Assembly: GCA_020853755.1 (NCBI GenBank)
Contig: JADYYG010000017.1
Span: 105,226-169,225, forward strand
Direction: 5' to 3'
Origin: Dehalococcoidia bacterium
Lineage (GTDB): Bacteria > Chloroflexota > Dehalococcoidia > Tepidiformales > Tepidiformaceae
DNA: 64,000 nucleotides
Below, in pieces: positions 53,586 through 63,171 of this stretch. Position 1 is the stretch's first letter; every line of letters begins with the position of its first letter. The notes below the pieces were generated by a model that had not been told where the DNA came from, did not search any database, and saw only the letters and a list, made by a program, of their open reading frames with translations. The translations under genes and the position numbers were made by a program.

Positions 53586-54737
53586 CTACGGGTGGAGGAT
53601 CTCGCGCAGCGCCTGGCAGACCTCGTCCACTTCCTCGTTCGTCATCGCCGGGTACATCGGGAGGCTGATTTCGCCCTCGAAGAACCGTTCGGCGACCGGG
53701 AAGTCTCCTTTCGCCCAGCGGCCGAGCTTCTGGTAAGCGGTGTGATAGTGGAGCGGGATGAAATGGACCGACGTCGCGATGCCACGTTCGGCCAACTGGT
53801 TAATGACGTCGTCACGCTGGACGGGCGAAGTCTCGTTCTTAATCCGGATCATGAACAGGTGCCAGGGCTGGCGGTTCTCCTCGCTGAATACCGGCAGGAG
53901 GATGTGCTCCTCATCCCGGAGGTTCGCGAAGTACCGCTGGGCCACGCGCGTGCGCTCTTCGATGAACCGCTCGAGCTTGACGAGCTGCGCTCGCCCGAGA
54001 GCGGCGGCGATGTCGGTCAGGTTGTCCTTGAAGCCGAACTCCTCGATGTCGTACCGCCAGCTGCCGCCTGCACCGTAGCGGTTATAGGCGTCCCGCGACA
54101 TCCCGTGGAGGGTGAGCCGCCGAACACGCGCGCTCAGTTCGGCGTCGTTCGTGGCCAGCGCCCCGCCTTCGCCGGTGGTCATCGTCTTGTTCGCGTAGAA
54201 GCTAAATGCTGCTGCGTCGCTCACCGTGCCGATGGCGCGGCCCCGGTAAAGCGTGCCGATGGCGTGCGCGGCGTCCTCGAGGACCTTGATGCCGCGCGGC
54301 CGGGCCATCGCCATGAGCGCGTCCATGTCGCACGGTTCCCCGGCGATGTGGACCGGGATGATGGCCTTCGTCTTCGGCGTGATGGCCGCTTCGACGAGGC
54401 GAGGGTCGATGTTCGCCGTTCCATCGACAACATCGACGAGCACGGGCGTGGCGCCGCAGTGGAGGACGACGTTGGCCGTCGCCGTGAACGTGTAGGGCGT
54501 CGTGATGACCTCGTCGCCGGGGCCGAGATCCCACGCAGCCAGGCAGAGGTGCATGGCGGCCGTCGCCGAGTTCACGGCGTTCACGAACCGCGCGCCGGTG
54601 TAGGCGCAGAGCTCCTCTTCGAGGGCCTTCACCTGGCTGGCGGTGGTCAGCCAGCCACTGCGCAGCACCCCTTCGACGGCGGCGATATCGTCATCGTCGA
54701 GTTGGACTTTCACGAAAGGGATGCGCTGTTCAGTCAT
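53586..54737 (-). CDS. DegT/DnrJ/EryC1/StrS family aminotransferase
   Basis: GPGDEVITTPYTFTATANVVLHCGATPVLVDV...DAAAFSFYANKTMTTGEGGAL. Confidence 0.92.
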   Translation of the reverse strand: MTEQRIPFVKVQLDDDDIAAVEGVLRSGWLTTASQVKALEEELCAYTGARFVNAVNSATAAMHLCLAAWDLGPGDEVITTPYTFTATANVVLHCGATPVLVDVVDGTANIDPRLVEAAITPKTKAIIPVHIAGEPCDMDALMAMARPRGIKVLEDAAHAIGTLYRGRAIGTVSDAAAFSFYANKTMTTGEGGALATNDAELSARVRRLTLHGMSRDAYNRYGAGGSWRYDIEEFGFKDNLTDIAAALGRAQLVKLERFIEERTRVAQRYFANLRDEEHILLPVFSEENRQPWHLFMIRIKNETSPVQRDDVINQLAERGIATSVHFIPLHYHTAYQKLGRWAKGDFPVAERFFEGEISLPMYPAMTNEEVDEVCQALREILHP

Positions 54738-54852
54738 TCGGCCTCTACCCGGGTCGAGGAGTGCGGTGCTGTCCAGTTAGCACCAGCAGGGCGCTCAGCG
54801 GCAAGCAGGCGGGCCACCGGCGCTCCCGATGCCTTCCCCTACAATTGGCCCC

Positions 54853-55473
54853 GTGAAAGTCACGCGCATCTACCTCACGCGCCACGGCCAGACCGTGACG
54901 AACAAGGAAGGGCGCTTCTGTGGGCACGCCGAGACGCGGCTGACGCCACTCGGCGAGGAGCAGGCGCGGGCGCTGGGGCGACGGCTGACGGCGGAGAAGT
55001 TCGACGCCTGCTACACGTCAGGGCTGGGCCGTGCGGTCGAAACTGCGGCGCTCATCGCGGGCGAGCGGCGCCTGCGCAGCTTCGCCGACCCGGACCTCCG
55101 CGAACTCCACTACGGCGAGTGGGAACTGGAGAAGGAATCAGCCATCCGCCGCCGTTCGCCCGAGCAGTTCGCCCTGATGCGCGCGGAGGACCCGGCGTGG
55201 CGGCCGCCGGGCGGCGAAACCGTCGGCGAAGTGCGGGCGCGGACCGCAGCGGCATTCGAGCGCATCGTCGCGGCCGAACCAGGACACCGCGTGCTGGTCG
55301 TCTCCCACGGGACGGCAATCAACTGCCTGCTTTCGGCGCTCCTTGGGATGCCGGAGAGCCACGTCTTCCGCATCGATGTCGCGAACTGCGGGCTGACCGA
55401 GATCGAGGTCCGGTCCGGGCGCGTGAGCTTCGTCCGCATCAACGAGACCGCCCACCTGGCGGCGCTCCGGTGA
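54853..55473 (+). CDS. Histidine phosphatase family (phosphoglycerate mutase-like)
   Basis: IYLTRHGQTVTNKEGRFCGHAETRLTPLGEEQARALG...VVSHGTAINCLL. Confidence 0.9.
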   Translation: MKVTRIYLTRHGQTVTNKEGRFCGHAETRLTPLGEEQARALGRRLTAEKFDACYTSGLGRAVETAALIAGERRLRSFADPDLRELHYGEWELEKESAIRRRSPEQFALMRAEDPAWRPPGGETVGEVRARTAAAFERIVAAEPGHRVLVVSHGTAINCLLSALLGMPESHVFRIDVANCGLTEIEVRSGRVSFVRINETAHLAALR

Positions 55474-55483
55474 CCGGCCGCCC

Positions 55484-56287
55484 GTGATACCTATCGGTGA
55501 CAGCAACCACAGGCGGACCACCCCGTGGGTGACCTACGCCATCATCGCCGCGAACTTCCTGGTGTTCCTCGGAATGCTTTCGCTCGATGCCACTCCGCCG
55601 GCGACCCGCCGCGAAGAGGCCCGGCAGTCAGTCCAGCAGACCCGGACCATCTGCTACGGCTACGCAACCTACCCGACCGACGCCGACCGGTTCATCTGCA
55701 AGTACGCCTTCCAACCGAAGGAGTTCTTCGACACGGTGGGGGGCGAATCCGGACTCACGGGCAGCGCGCGAGCCGTCGTCCTGCTCTCGGTGGTGACGGC
55801 GCTCTTCATGCACGGCGGCTGGCTGCACATCCTCGGCAACATGCTCTTCCTCTGGGTCTTCGGAGACAACGTGGAAGACCGGTTGGGGCACCTGCGCTAC
55901 CTGTTCTTCTACCTCGTTGCGGGGGTGCTGGCCTGCCTCGTGCAGGGCGCGCTTTCGCCGGGGAGCGTGCTGCCCGTGCTCGGGGCGAGCGGCGCGGTAG
56001 CGGGCGTGCTCGGGGCGTACCTGGTCTGGTTCCCTGGGACCACGGTCCGCGTGGTAATCCCGTTCTTCATCCTCATCTTCATCCCGATCCCCGTGCCGGC
56101 GTGGCTGATGATCGGGCTCTGGTTCCTCCAGAACCTGCTCTCCGGTTACGCCACCATCGCCGATGCGGCGACCGGCGGCGGTGGCGTCGCGTGGTTCGCG
56201 CACATCGGCGGGTTCCTGTTCGGGATGCTCGTCGCGATAGCCGCAGGGCGGCAGCGAAGGCGCCCGGCGCCCCGCTTTGCGCGGTAG
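55484..56287 (+). CDS. Rhomboid family intramembrane serine protease
   Basis: ALFMHGGWLHILGNMLFLWVFGDNVEDRLG...LGASGAVAGVLGAY...WFAHIGGFLFG. Confidence 0.92.
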   Translation: MIPIGDSNHRRTTPWVTYAIIAANFLVFLGMLSLDATPPATRREEARQSVQQTRTICYGYATYPTDADRFICKYAFQPKEFFDTVGGESGLTGSARAVVLLSVVTALFMHGGWLHILGNMLFLWVFGDNVEDRLGHLRYLFFYLVAGVLACLVQGALSPGSVLPVLGASGAVAGVLGAYLVWFPGTTVRVVIPFFILIFIPIPVPAWLMIGLWFLQNLLSGYATIADAATGGGGVAWFAHIGGFLFGMLVAIAAGRQRRRPAPRFAR

Positions 56288-56442
56288 GGCAGGCCTTCCC
56301 GAGCGCCGGTCCACCAGCGTGTTGCTCGACTTCGAGGCCGTAAATTCTCCGTAAATCATCCTGCCGCGCTGGCGTTCGAGCGTTCCCGTTAGCCAGCCCC
56401 GACAGTAGGGTGGGCTGGAGGCGGCCACCGCCAAGGGAAGTT

Positions 56443-57201
56443 ATGTTTAGAAGACTGGTGCTGGCAGCGTCGTCCCTCACCGTCACCGCGATTGCGCTGG
56501 CGCTCGTTGCAGGGGCGGGCTTCAGCCGCCCGGCGAGCGCACTGACCAACTGCTCTGCGAACAGCGGCGGCTGGAACAGCGCCGAAAACGAACTGCTCGG
56601 CCTGATCAACACGTTCCGCCAGCAGAACGGCATCGCCCCGCTGACAGCGTCCCCGGCACTGGCGAACATGGCGGCCTGGATGGCCGAAGACATGGCCGCC
56701 CACGGGGGGGTCGCAAACCCGCCGACCCACGACGACTGGAGCGGCCGCACCTTCTCGCAGCGCGCCTCCCAGTGCGGCGCCACCGGCTACAGCGGCGAGA
56801 ACGTGGGCTGGGGCTTCCCGAGCGCGCAGTCCATGTTCAACGGCTGGTACAACTCGCCGGGGCACAAGGCGGCAATGCTCAACACCAGCTTCAAGTACAT
56901 CGGCCTCGGGCAGGTCGGCAGCTTCTGGGCGGCCGATTTCAGCTCGAACCCAGGCAGCGGCGGCGGCACCGAACCCCCCACCAGCACCCCCACGGTGAGG
57001 CCAACGCAGCCGCCGGCCAACACGCCCCCGCCAACTCAGCCCGGTGGCGGAGCGACCTCCACGCCCACTGACAACGGCGCCCCGACGGCAAGCCCGTCGT
57101 CGACCCCGAGTGCCGGCGGCGCTACGCCGATTCCCGGCTACAAGCTGCCCTCCAGCTTCCCCATCCGGCGGGCGATGGTCCCGCTCATCGCGACCGAGTA
57201 A
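56443..57201 (+). CDS. Secreted CAP (SCP/PR1)-domain protein
   Basis: Signal peptide; ENELLGLINTFRQQNGIAPLTASPALANMAAWMAEDMAAHG...SGENVGWGF...GWYNSPGHKAAMLNTSFKYIGLG. Confidence 0.9.
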   Translation: MFRRLVLAASSLTVTAIALALVAGAGFSRPASALTNCSANSGGWNSAENELLGLINTFRQQNGIAPLTASPALANMAAWMAEDMAAHGGVANPPTHDDWSGRTFSQRASQCGATGYSGENVGWGFPSAQSMFNGWYNSPGHKAAMLNTSFKYIGLGQVGSFWAADFSSNPGSGGGTEPPTSTPTVRPTQPPANTPPPTQPGGGATSTPTDNGAPTASPSSTPSAGGATPIPGYKLPSSFPIRRAMVPLIATE

Positions 57202-57382
57202 CCACCACGCCAGGGCTCCCGGACACGGGTAAACTCCCAGCTTCGGCGCAATCTCGTGACCGATTCTTGGGGACAACCCTGATGTCCGCCGGGTAAAGAC
57301 CTCCTTTAGCATTGCTCAGACCGGGTATCCGGCGGGGAGACCGTCTCTCGGTGACGGCGCTGGAAACCCTCAGGGGGCTTTC

Positions 57383-60300
57383 ATGGGGGAGCATGTGCCC
57401 GGCATCGCCGGCAGCCCTGCGCTTGATGCGCCAGGGGCCCAATCGGCGGTGCTCGAGGCGGCGGGCGCCGGGAACCTCGACGCCTTCCTCCAGCGCTGCA
57501 CCGCCATCCTCCATTCCCGCTTCCAGGCCGACGTCACCCTCCTGCGCATCCATCGCCATGCGCGCGGGCTGTACTGGGAACCGCAGGCGGGCCCCCTCGC
57601 CGGCGACAGCATCTTTCCCAACTGGCAGACCTTCCGCGATGCCGTGCACGCATCGCGGGTCGCATCGGCGCCTTCGAAAGCAACCTCCGACATCCGTCTC
57701 GAACCGGAACCTTCTCCCGCACAGCGCGCCTGCCTGGAACATGGCGTCCACAGCGCTGCATGGGCCACCCTCCGGGATGAACGGGGCGGGTCGCTCGGGT
57801 TCATCTTCGTCGGCGCGAAAGCCCCGGGCACGTTCACCGATGCGGTGCGCCCGGAACTCGAAGGGCTCGCGGCACTGATCGCCTGGCAGGCACGCCCGGC
57901 AATCCTCATGGAGGATCAGGAAGCCGAACGGCGCCTGCTGATCGACGAGTCGCAACTCCTCGCCTCCATCGCGGAAGCGGACTCCGAACACGACCTCACG
58001 CAGCACGTGATCGACGCGCTCCGCGTGGCGCTTCCCGGGGACCTTGTCATCGCATTCATCGACGCCGAAGAAAGTCCGCCGGCGATGTTCAGTTCGCCCG
58101 CAGGCGCGCTCTCTGCCGGCCAGTGGGCCGGGATCGGGCAGGCGCTCGCCGCGAGCCGTGCCGTTTCGGTCCAGGAGCGGTCCATCGCCGATAGCTGCTT
58201 CATGGTCGATGACCTGGCGAAAGAAGCGCCCACCCAAGTGGAGCGCTGGATTCGGGACGAATTGGGGATGCGCGCCCTGGCCGTAGCCAACCGCACGAAA
58301 AGCGCCGGCGGCAGCGGCCTCGCGGTGGGCGTCATGCGGCGACAGCCGGGCACATGGACCACTGCCGAGTGCGGTTTCCTTTCCCGCATCACCCGGGTGT
58401 TCGAGCTCAGTATCGAGCGGCTGCGGCGCGGTGAATTGGCCAGCGAACGGACCGAGCGCGCCGAACGCCAGTCCAGCCTCCGCACATTCGGCGCGAAGCT
58501 GCTGGAACTGGTCTCCACCGAGGCCAACCTGGAAGTGTCTTGCAACCTGATGAGCGCCCGTCTGCGCGACTTCTTCGCAGCCGACCACGTGGCCTTCGGC
58601 ATGCTGGACCTGGCAGCCGGTACGCGGACGGTGCTCGGTTCGAGTTCGAGCATTATGGAGCGCGGCGAGTTCACCACCCGCATGTCGGACCTCGATTCCA
58701 CGGCCTACCGGCGGCTGGCCGAATCACGGTCAGCCGACTACATCGGTGACATGAGCGTGCGGGAGGACCTGAATGACGCCGCCGGGCGGCTCCGTGCGCG
58801 CGGCATGCGTTCGATCATGCGCGCTCCGTTCGTGCTTTCCGACGGCTCGGTGGGGGTCGTCATCGTCGGGAGTGCCGTGAGCGGGAGCTACGGCGCGGCA
58901 GACGCGGAAAACCTCCTCGACCTCTGCCGTCCGGTCGGCATCGCGATCGACCGCGTGCGGCTCCTGGCAGGCATGGAGCGCACGGGCCGCGCGCTCGATG
59001 CCCAGACCCATATCCTCTCGGCCCTCGTACCGGGCGCCACCGCGGAATCCGCAGGCGAGGTGTTCGTCAACGAGATCACCCGGCTCTTCGGCGCCTCACA
59101 CGCGATGGCCGCAATCGTTGACGAGCACGACGTGCGCATCGTCGGCATCGCCAGCGAGATCGTGGAGCCCGAAGGGGTCCGTGACCTTATCAGCGCAACA
59201 GACCGCGAAACTGAGGCGAACTGGCGCAGGGTCATGCGGTTCGGAGAGCCGCAGATGGTTTCCGACCTGGCGACGATTGTGCGCACACCCGCGGAAGACA
59301 CCCTTCTCGCGGGCGGCCTGCGGACGATGATGCGTGTCCCCATCCGGGACTCCTCCGGGCGTGTTCGTGGCATGGTGACGGCAGGGTCCCCGGACGCGGG
59401 CGCCTGGGGCGATGCGGAACTTTCCACGCTCGGCGAACTGGCAGCATGCCTCGGACTGGTCTTCGAACGCGCGGACCTCTACGAGCGCGCCGAACAGCGC
59501 TCGGCCACCATCCGCGCGCTCACGGGCCTGCTGGGGACGCTCAGCCTGAACGCCCAGCCCGAAGAGGTCGCGCAGAAGTTCTCGTCCCAGGTGCGCGAAT
59601 ACCTCGGGGCCGACGCCGTCGTTGTCTACAGTTTCGGTCCGCAGAACCAGCTTGACCGTGTCGCCTTCGACGCTGGCCCTGAAATGGCAAACGCGGAAGC
59701 GGCAGTCGCCCGTTCCGAAGCCCTGGCGGCAGGCCACGTGATGACCGTGCCGAGCCTGCTCTACGACACGCGCGATGACAGCGGCGCGGTCCCCTGGCTC
59801 ACGGTAGCCGGCAGGGCGGCCGGCCTCGCCAGCATCGCCTGCGTCCGTCTCGACGCGGGCGGCGAAACAGTCGGCATGGTCGCTGCCGGATCCGTTCAGC
59901 CGGAAGGCGTCCGGCAGCAGGAACTCGACATCCTGGCGGCGGTGGCGATGCCCCTGGGCATGGTCCTCGAACGTGCCCGGGCGCTCACTTCGCTCCGGGT
60001 CCAGGCGCAACGCACGCGGGCAGTCCTGGATATCCTCGCTGCGCTCGGGCAGGCCGGGAACTTCGAGGAAGTCGCAGCCCCAATTGCCAGCGCCCTGCGC
60101 GTGATGTATTCGGCCGACCACTGCGCCGTCAGCGAGTACGCGAACGGGTATGCGCGGCTGGCAGCGGCCGATTCCAGCGTCACCAATTGGGAGATCGGCC
60201 ACACACTGCCGTCCACGGCGCTCTGGGGCGAAGGCCCGCCGCCCGGGCCCGTGTTGCACGTGATCCCGGACCTCGCTGCCATCAACCCGCTCCCGGAGAC

Positions 60301-62476
60301 CTCCGAGCGGGCGGCCCGGGCCGGCATGCGGTCCAGCATGCGCGTCCTCATCGGTACCCCTGCCGACCCGCTGGGCGTCGTAACGGTCGGTTCGAGCCAT
60401 CCCGGCCGGTTCAGCGATGCCGACGCTCGCCAACTGGTACAGATCGTGCAGCCCCTGGCCGTGTCCCTCCGTTACTTCCGGGGACGCCGCGAAACCGAAC
60501 TGCGCACGCGCCGCATCGAAACGACGAACCGCATCCTCACCCGCCTGGGGGCCGGCGGCGCCCCCGAACACCTGGCAGCGGCATTCCTCGCCGAATGCCG
60601 CGCATTGTTCAACTGCTGCCATGCCCTCGCCGTGAGGTTCGAAGCGGAAACGGAGAGCGGCCGCATCCTCGCCGTCGACAGCGACCTCGGCGGCCTCGAA
60701 CCGCTGCCCTCGGAGTTCCCGCTCTGGGATATGCATTCCGCGCGACTGGTGCGCCAACCAACACCGCACCTCATCGCCGATGCACGCGAGGAAGCGGTGC
60801 TCAACGCGCGCCATCACCACCTCATCGCGGAGGGCGTCTACTCGGCGGTGCGCGCTCCGCTCGTCGTCCACGACACGGTCCGCGGGGCGGTCTCGCTCTG
60901 GGGCTTCGGCGCCAACGCATTCACGGCCGAGGATGCCGAACTCCTCGGTACACTCACGCGCCCGCTCGCCCTGGCGCTCGAAAAGGCGTCGGCACTCGAG
61001 TCACTTGGCGAGAGCGAACTGAAGTACCGCTCCCTCGTGGCCCAGGCCGACGAGATGATTTTCCTCTTCGAACCCGTCACCCTCCGGATCCTCGATGCGA
61101 ACGCCTGCACCGCCAGCACACTCGGATACGAACCGTCGACGCTGCTCACCCTGACGCTCGACCAGATGATCGAGGCGCCCCGCGAGGAGATCGAAGCCTC
61201 GGTCGCATCGGCGATCGCGGCCGGGGAGTTGCACCTCACGGACACGCGCTTCCTCCGGACGGATGGCAGCGTCATTGAAGTCGATGCGGTGGCGTCCATG
61301 GTGACCTTCGGCGGGCGCCAGGCGGTGCTCGTCCTCGCACGGGACGTCTCCGAGCGGAAGGCGCTCATCCGCCAGCTCGTGCAGAGCCAGAAGATGGACT
61401 CCCTTGGCGCCATGGCCGGGGCCGTCGCGCACGACTTCAACAACCTGCTGACGACGATCCTCGGGTTCGCCGGCCTGCTCAAACGCTCCCGCAACATGGA
61501 CAGCGAGGAACGCGAAAACCTGGCCCTCATCGAGGATGCCGCGCGCCGCGCCGCCGACCTCACGGGCCGCCTGCTCTCGTTTTCACGCGGCGGTCTCGTC
61601 CGCTTCGGCAAAGTGAACCTGCGCACAGTCATCGAAGACACGCTGCAACTGGCGGAACCGAGCATGCACTCGGGCATCACCCTCACGCGCGAACTCCCGA
61701 ACGAGCCGGCGTTCGTCGAAGGCGATGCAGGCCAGATCCAGCAAGCACTCACGAACATCGTGCTCAACGCCCGCGACGCCATGCCGGAAGGCGGCAGCAT
61801 CCGCGTCACGCTGGCCGCCGATGGCAACGTCGCCGCCATCACCATCGCCGATACCGGCCCCGGGATGGACGAAGAAACCCGCGTCCGCATCTTCGAACCG
61901 TTCTACACCACGAAGCCTGCAGGCTCGGGCACCGGCCTGGGCATGGCGATTACCTACGGCATCATCCAGGGGCACCACGGCGATATCAGCGTGGAAAGCA
62001 CGCCTGGTCGCGGCACCACGTTCACGATCACGCTCCCCCTCTTCGAAAGCGCCATCCCGGACCCGGTAGACCTGTTCAACGCCGGCGAAGGCAACCTCGT
62101 CCTCGTCGTCGACGACGATGCAATGGTGCGCAGAACCACCACCGCCACGCTCGCCGAACTCGGCTACAACGTGGTCGAAGCGCCCGGTGGAGCAACGGCC
62201 GTGGAAATCATGAAAGCCCGGCCTGACCGCTTCTCTGTCGTGCTCCTGGACCTGGTGATGCCGGGGATGACCGGCAGCGAAACTTTCCGTGCCCTGACGG
62301 CCATCCGCCCCGACCTGCCGGTGGTGGTCTGCACCGGATATGCGGCGGATTCGCACATCGACACCGACGTGAAGCGCCGCATCGCCGGGCTCGTACAGAA
62401 GCCGTTCACCGCCGACCGGCTGTCCCGGGCGCTGCTCGCCGCGGGCGCCCAACCGGCTCGACCGGCCCGCATCTAA
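57383..62476 (+). CDS. Giant soluble hybrid histidine kinase: about 7 GAF-like modules, PAS, HisKA/HATPase, C-terminal receiver
   Basis: Repeated GAF-like units; PAS (LKYRSLVAQADEMIFLFEP); H-box MAGAVAHDFNNLLTTILGF; N/G boxes; REC VLVVDDDAMVRRT...VVLLDLVMPGM...VQKPF. Confidence 0.9.
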   Translation: MGEHVPGIAGSPALDAPGAQSAVLEAAGAGNLDAFLQRCTAILHSRFQADVTLLRIHRHARGLYWEPQAGPLAGDSIFPNWQTFRDAVHASRVASAPSKATSDIRLEPEPSPAQRACLEHGVHSAAWATLRDERGGSLGFIFVGAKAPGTFTDAVRPELEGLAALIAWQARPAILMEDQEAERRLLIDESQLLASIAEADSEHDLTQHVIDALRVALPGDLVIAFIDAEESPPAMFSSPAGALSAGQWAGIGQALAASRAVSVQERSIADSCFMVDDLAKEAPTQVERWIRDELGMRALAVANRTKSAGGSGLAVGVMRRQPGTWTTAECGFLSRITRVFELSIERLRRGELASERTERAERQSSLRTFGAKLLELVSTEANLEVSCNLMSARLRDFFAADHVAFGMLDLAAGTRTVLGSSSSIMERGEFTTRMSDLDSTAYRRLAESRSADYIGDMSVREDLNDAAGRLRARGMRSIMRAPFVLSDGSVGVVIVGSAVSGSYGAADAENLLDLCRPVGIAIDRVRLLAGMERTGRALDAQTHILSALVPGATAESAGEVFVNEITRLFGASHAMAAIVDEHDVRIVGIASEIVEPEGVRDLISATDRETEANWRRVMRFGEPQMVSDLATIVRTPAEDTLLAGGLRTMMRVPIRDSSGRVRGMVTAGSPDAGAWGDAELSTLGELAACLGLVFERADLYERAEQRSATIRALTGLLGTLSLNAQPEEVAQKFSSQVREYLGADAVVVYSFGPQNQLDRVAFDAGPEMANAEAAVARSEALAAGHVMTVPSLLYDTRDDSGAVPWLTVAGRAAGLASIACVRLDAGGETVGMVAAGSVQPEGVRQQELDILAAVAMPLGMVLERARALTSLRVQAQRTRAVLDILAALGQAGNFEEVAAPIASALRVMYSADHCAVSEYANGYARLAAADSSVTNWEIGHTLPSTALWGEGPPPGPVLHVIPDLAAINPLPETSERAARAGMRSSMRVLIGTPADPLGVVTVGSSHPGRFSDADARQLVQIVQPLAVSLRYFRGRRETELRTRRIETTNRILTRLGAGGAPEHLAAAFLAECRALFNCCHALAVRFEAETESGRILAVDSDLGGLEPLPSEFPLWDMHSARLVRQPTPHLIADAREEAVLNARHHHLIAEGVYSAVRAPLVVHDTVRGAVSLWGFGANAFTAEDAELLGTLTRPLALALEKASALESLGESELKYRSLVAQADEMIFLFEPVTLRILDANACTASTLGYEPSTLLTLTLDQMIEAPREEIEASVASAIAAGELHLTDTRFLRTDGSVIEVDAVASMVTFGGRQAVLVLARDVSERKALIRQLVQSQKMDSLGAMAGAVAHDFNNLLTTILGFAGLLKRSRNMDSEERENLALIEDAARRAADLTGRLLSFSRGGLVRFGKVNLRTVIEDTLQLAEPSMHSGITLTRELPNEPAFVEGDAGQIQQALTNIVLNARDAMPEGGSIRVTLAADGNVAAITIADTGPGMDEETRVRIFEPFYTTKPAGSGTGLGMAITYGIIQGHHGDISVESTPGRGTTFTITLPLFESAIPDPVDLFNAGEGNLVLVVDDDAMVRRTTTATLAELGYNVVEAPGGATAVEIMKARPDRFSVVLLDLVMPGMTGSETFRALTAIRPDLPVVVCTGYAADSHIDTDVKRRIAGLVQKPFTADRLSRALLAAGAQPARPARI

Positions 62477-62504
62477 CTCCCGGCCAACAATTCCCGCAGA
62501 CGCA

Positions 62505-62532
62505 AGGAGGCCCCGCCGAAGCGGGGCCTCCT
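62505..62532. terminator. Bidirectional terminator hairpin
   Basis: aggaggccccgc-cgaa-gcggggcctcct between convergent genes. Confidence 0.85.
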
Positions 62533-62556
62533 GTCTTGTGCCTTGCGGCTTTCCGG

Positions 62557-63120
62557 TTAGCGGGCGCGACGGGCGACCGTTGCGCCACCCACGCCGAAGG
62601 CGAGGGCGCCGAGGCCGAGGACCGCGAACAGCCAGGTGGCTGCGCCGCTGTCGCTGGCCGGGCCAGTACCGGTGACCGGCGGCTTCGGCGTCGCCGTAGC
62701 CGTGGTCGTCGGCGTCGTGTAGGTCAGGTTGACCGTGTTGAGCTGGTAGTTCTTCCAGCTGCCGGTCTCATTGGCCTTCTTGCCGCCGATGTAGAAGGAG
62801 ACGGATGCACCATCGACGCCGCAGTTCGGGTTCGCACCCGGGTCCAGGGCCGGCGAGTAAACCGCGTAACGCGCTTCACTGCCTGCCATGAACACCGTGG
62901 TGGCGCCACAGGTGGCGTTCCCGATGCGGAGTTCGATGAGGGTGCCGCTCGCCGGGGCCTGGCCATCGACCAGGACCGAGCCGACGAAGCGGGCTGGCGG
63001 GTTCGGGGGGGATTCCGCCGAGACAGTGGTGCTCGTGAGAGCGCCACTCGCCGCGAACAGAACCACACCCAGGACCGCAGCAAGCCAACCGCCACCGACC
63101 AACTTAAGAACCTTCGTCAT
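62557..63120 (-). CDS. Secreted Cys-Gly domain protein (copy C) with C-terminal surface-anchor signal
   Basis: Signal peptide ending VSAE; IELRIGNATCG...NCGVDGASVSFYIGGKKANETGSWKN; C-terminal PPVTGTG-hydrophobic-RRAR. Confidence 0.7.
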   Translation of the reverse strand: MTKVLKLVGGGWLAAVLGVVLFAASGALTSTTVSAESPPNPPARFVGSVLVDGQAPASGTLIELRIGNATCGATTVFMAGSEARYAVYSPALDPGANPNCGVDGASVSFYIGGKKANETGSWKNYQLNTVNLTYTTPTTTATATPKPPVTGTGPASDSGAATWLFAVLGLGALAFGVGGATVARRAR

Positions 63121-63171
63121 TGCTTGCTCCATTCCTGTCTGAACGGTCCAAGTCAACCAGACGATTCCACC

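Noticed and set aside
57240-57382. c-di-GMP (GEMM) riboswitch upstream of the hybrid kinase
   Set aside because: The conserved GEMM core sequences are not present on reading the leader
59096-60871. 591-aa minus-strand ORF inside the kinase
   Set aside because: Shadow ORF opposite the GAF region
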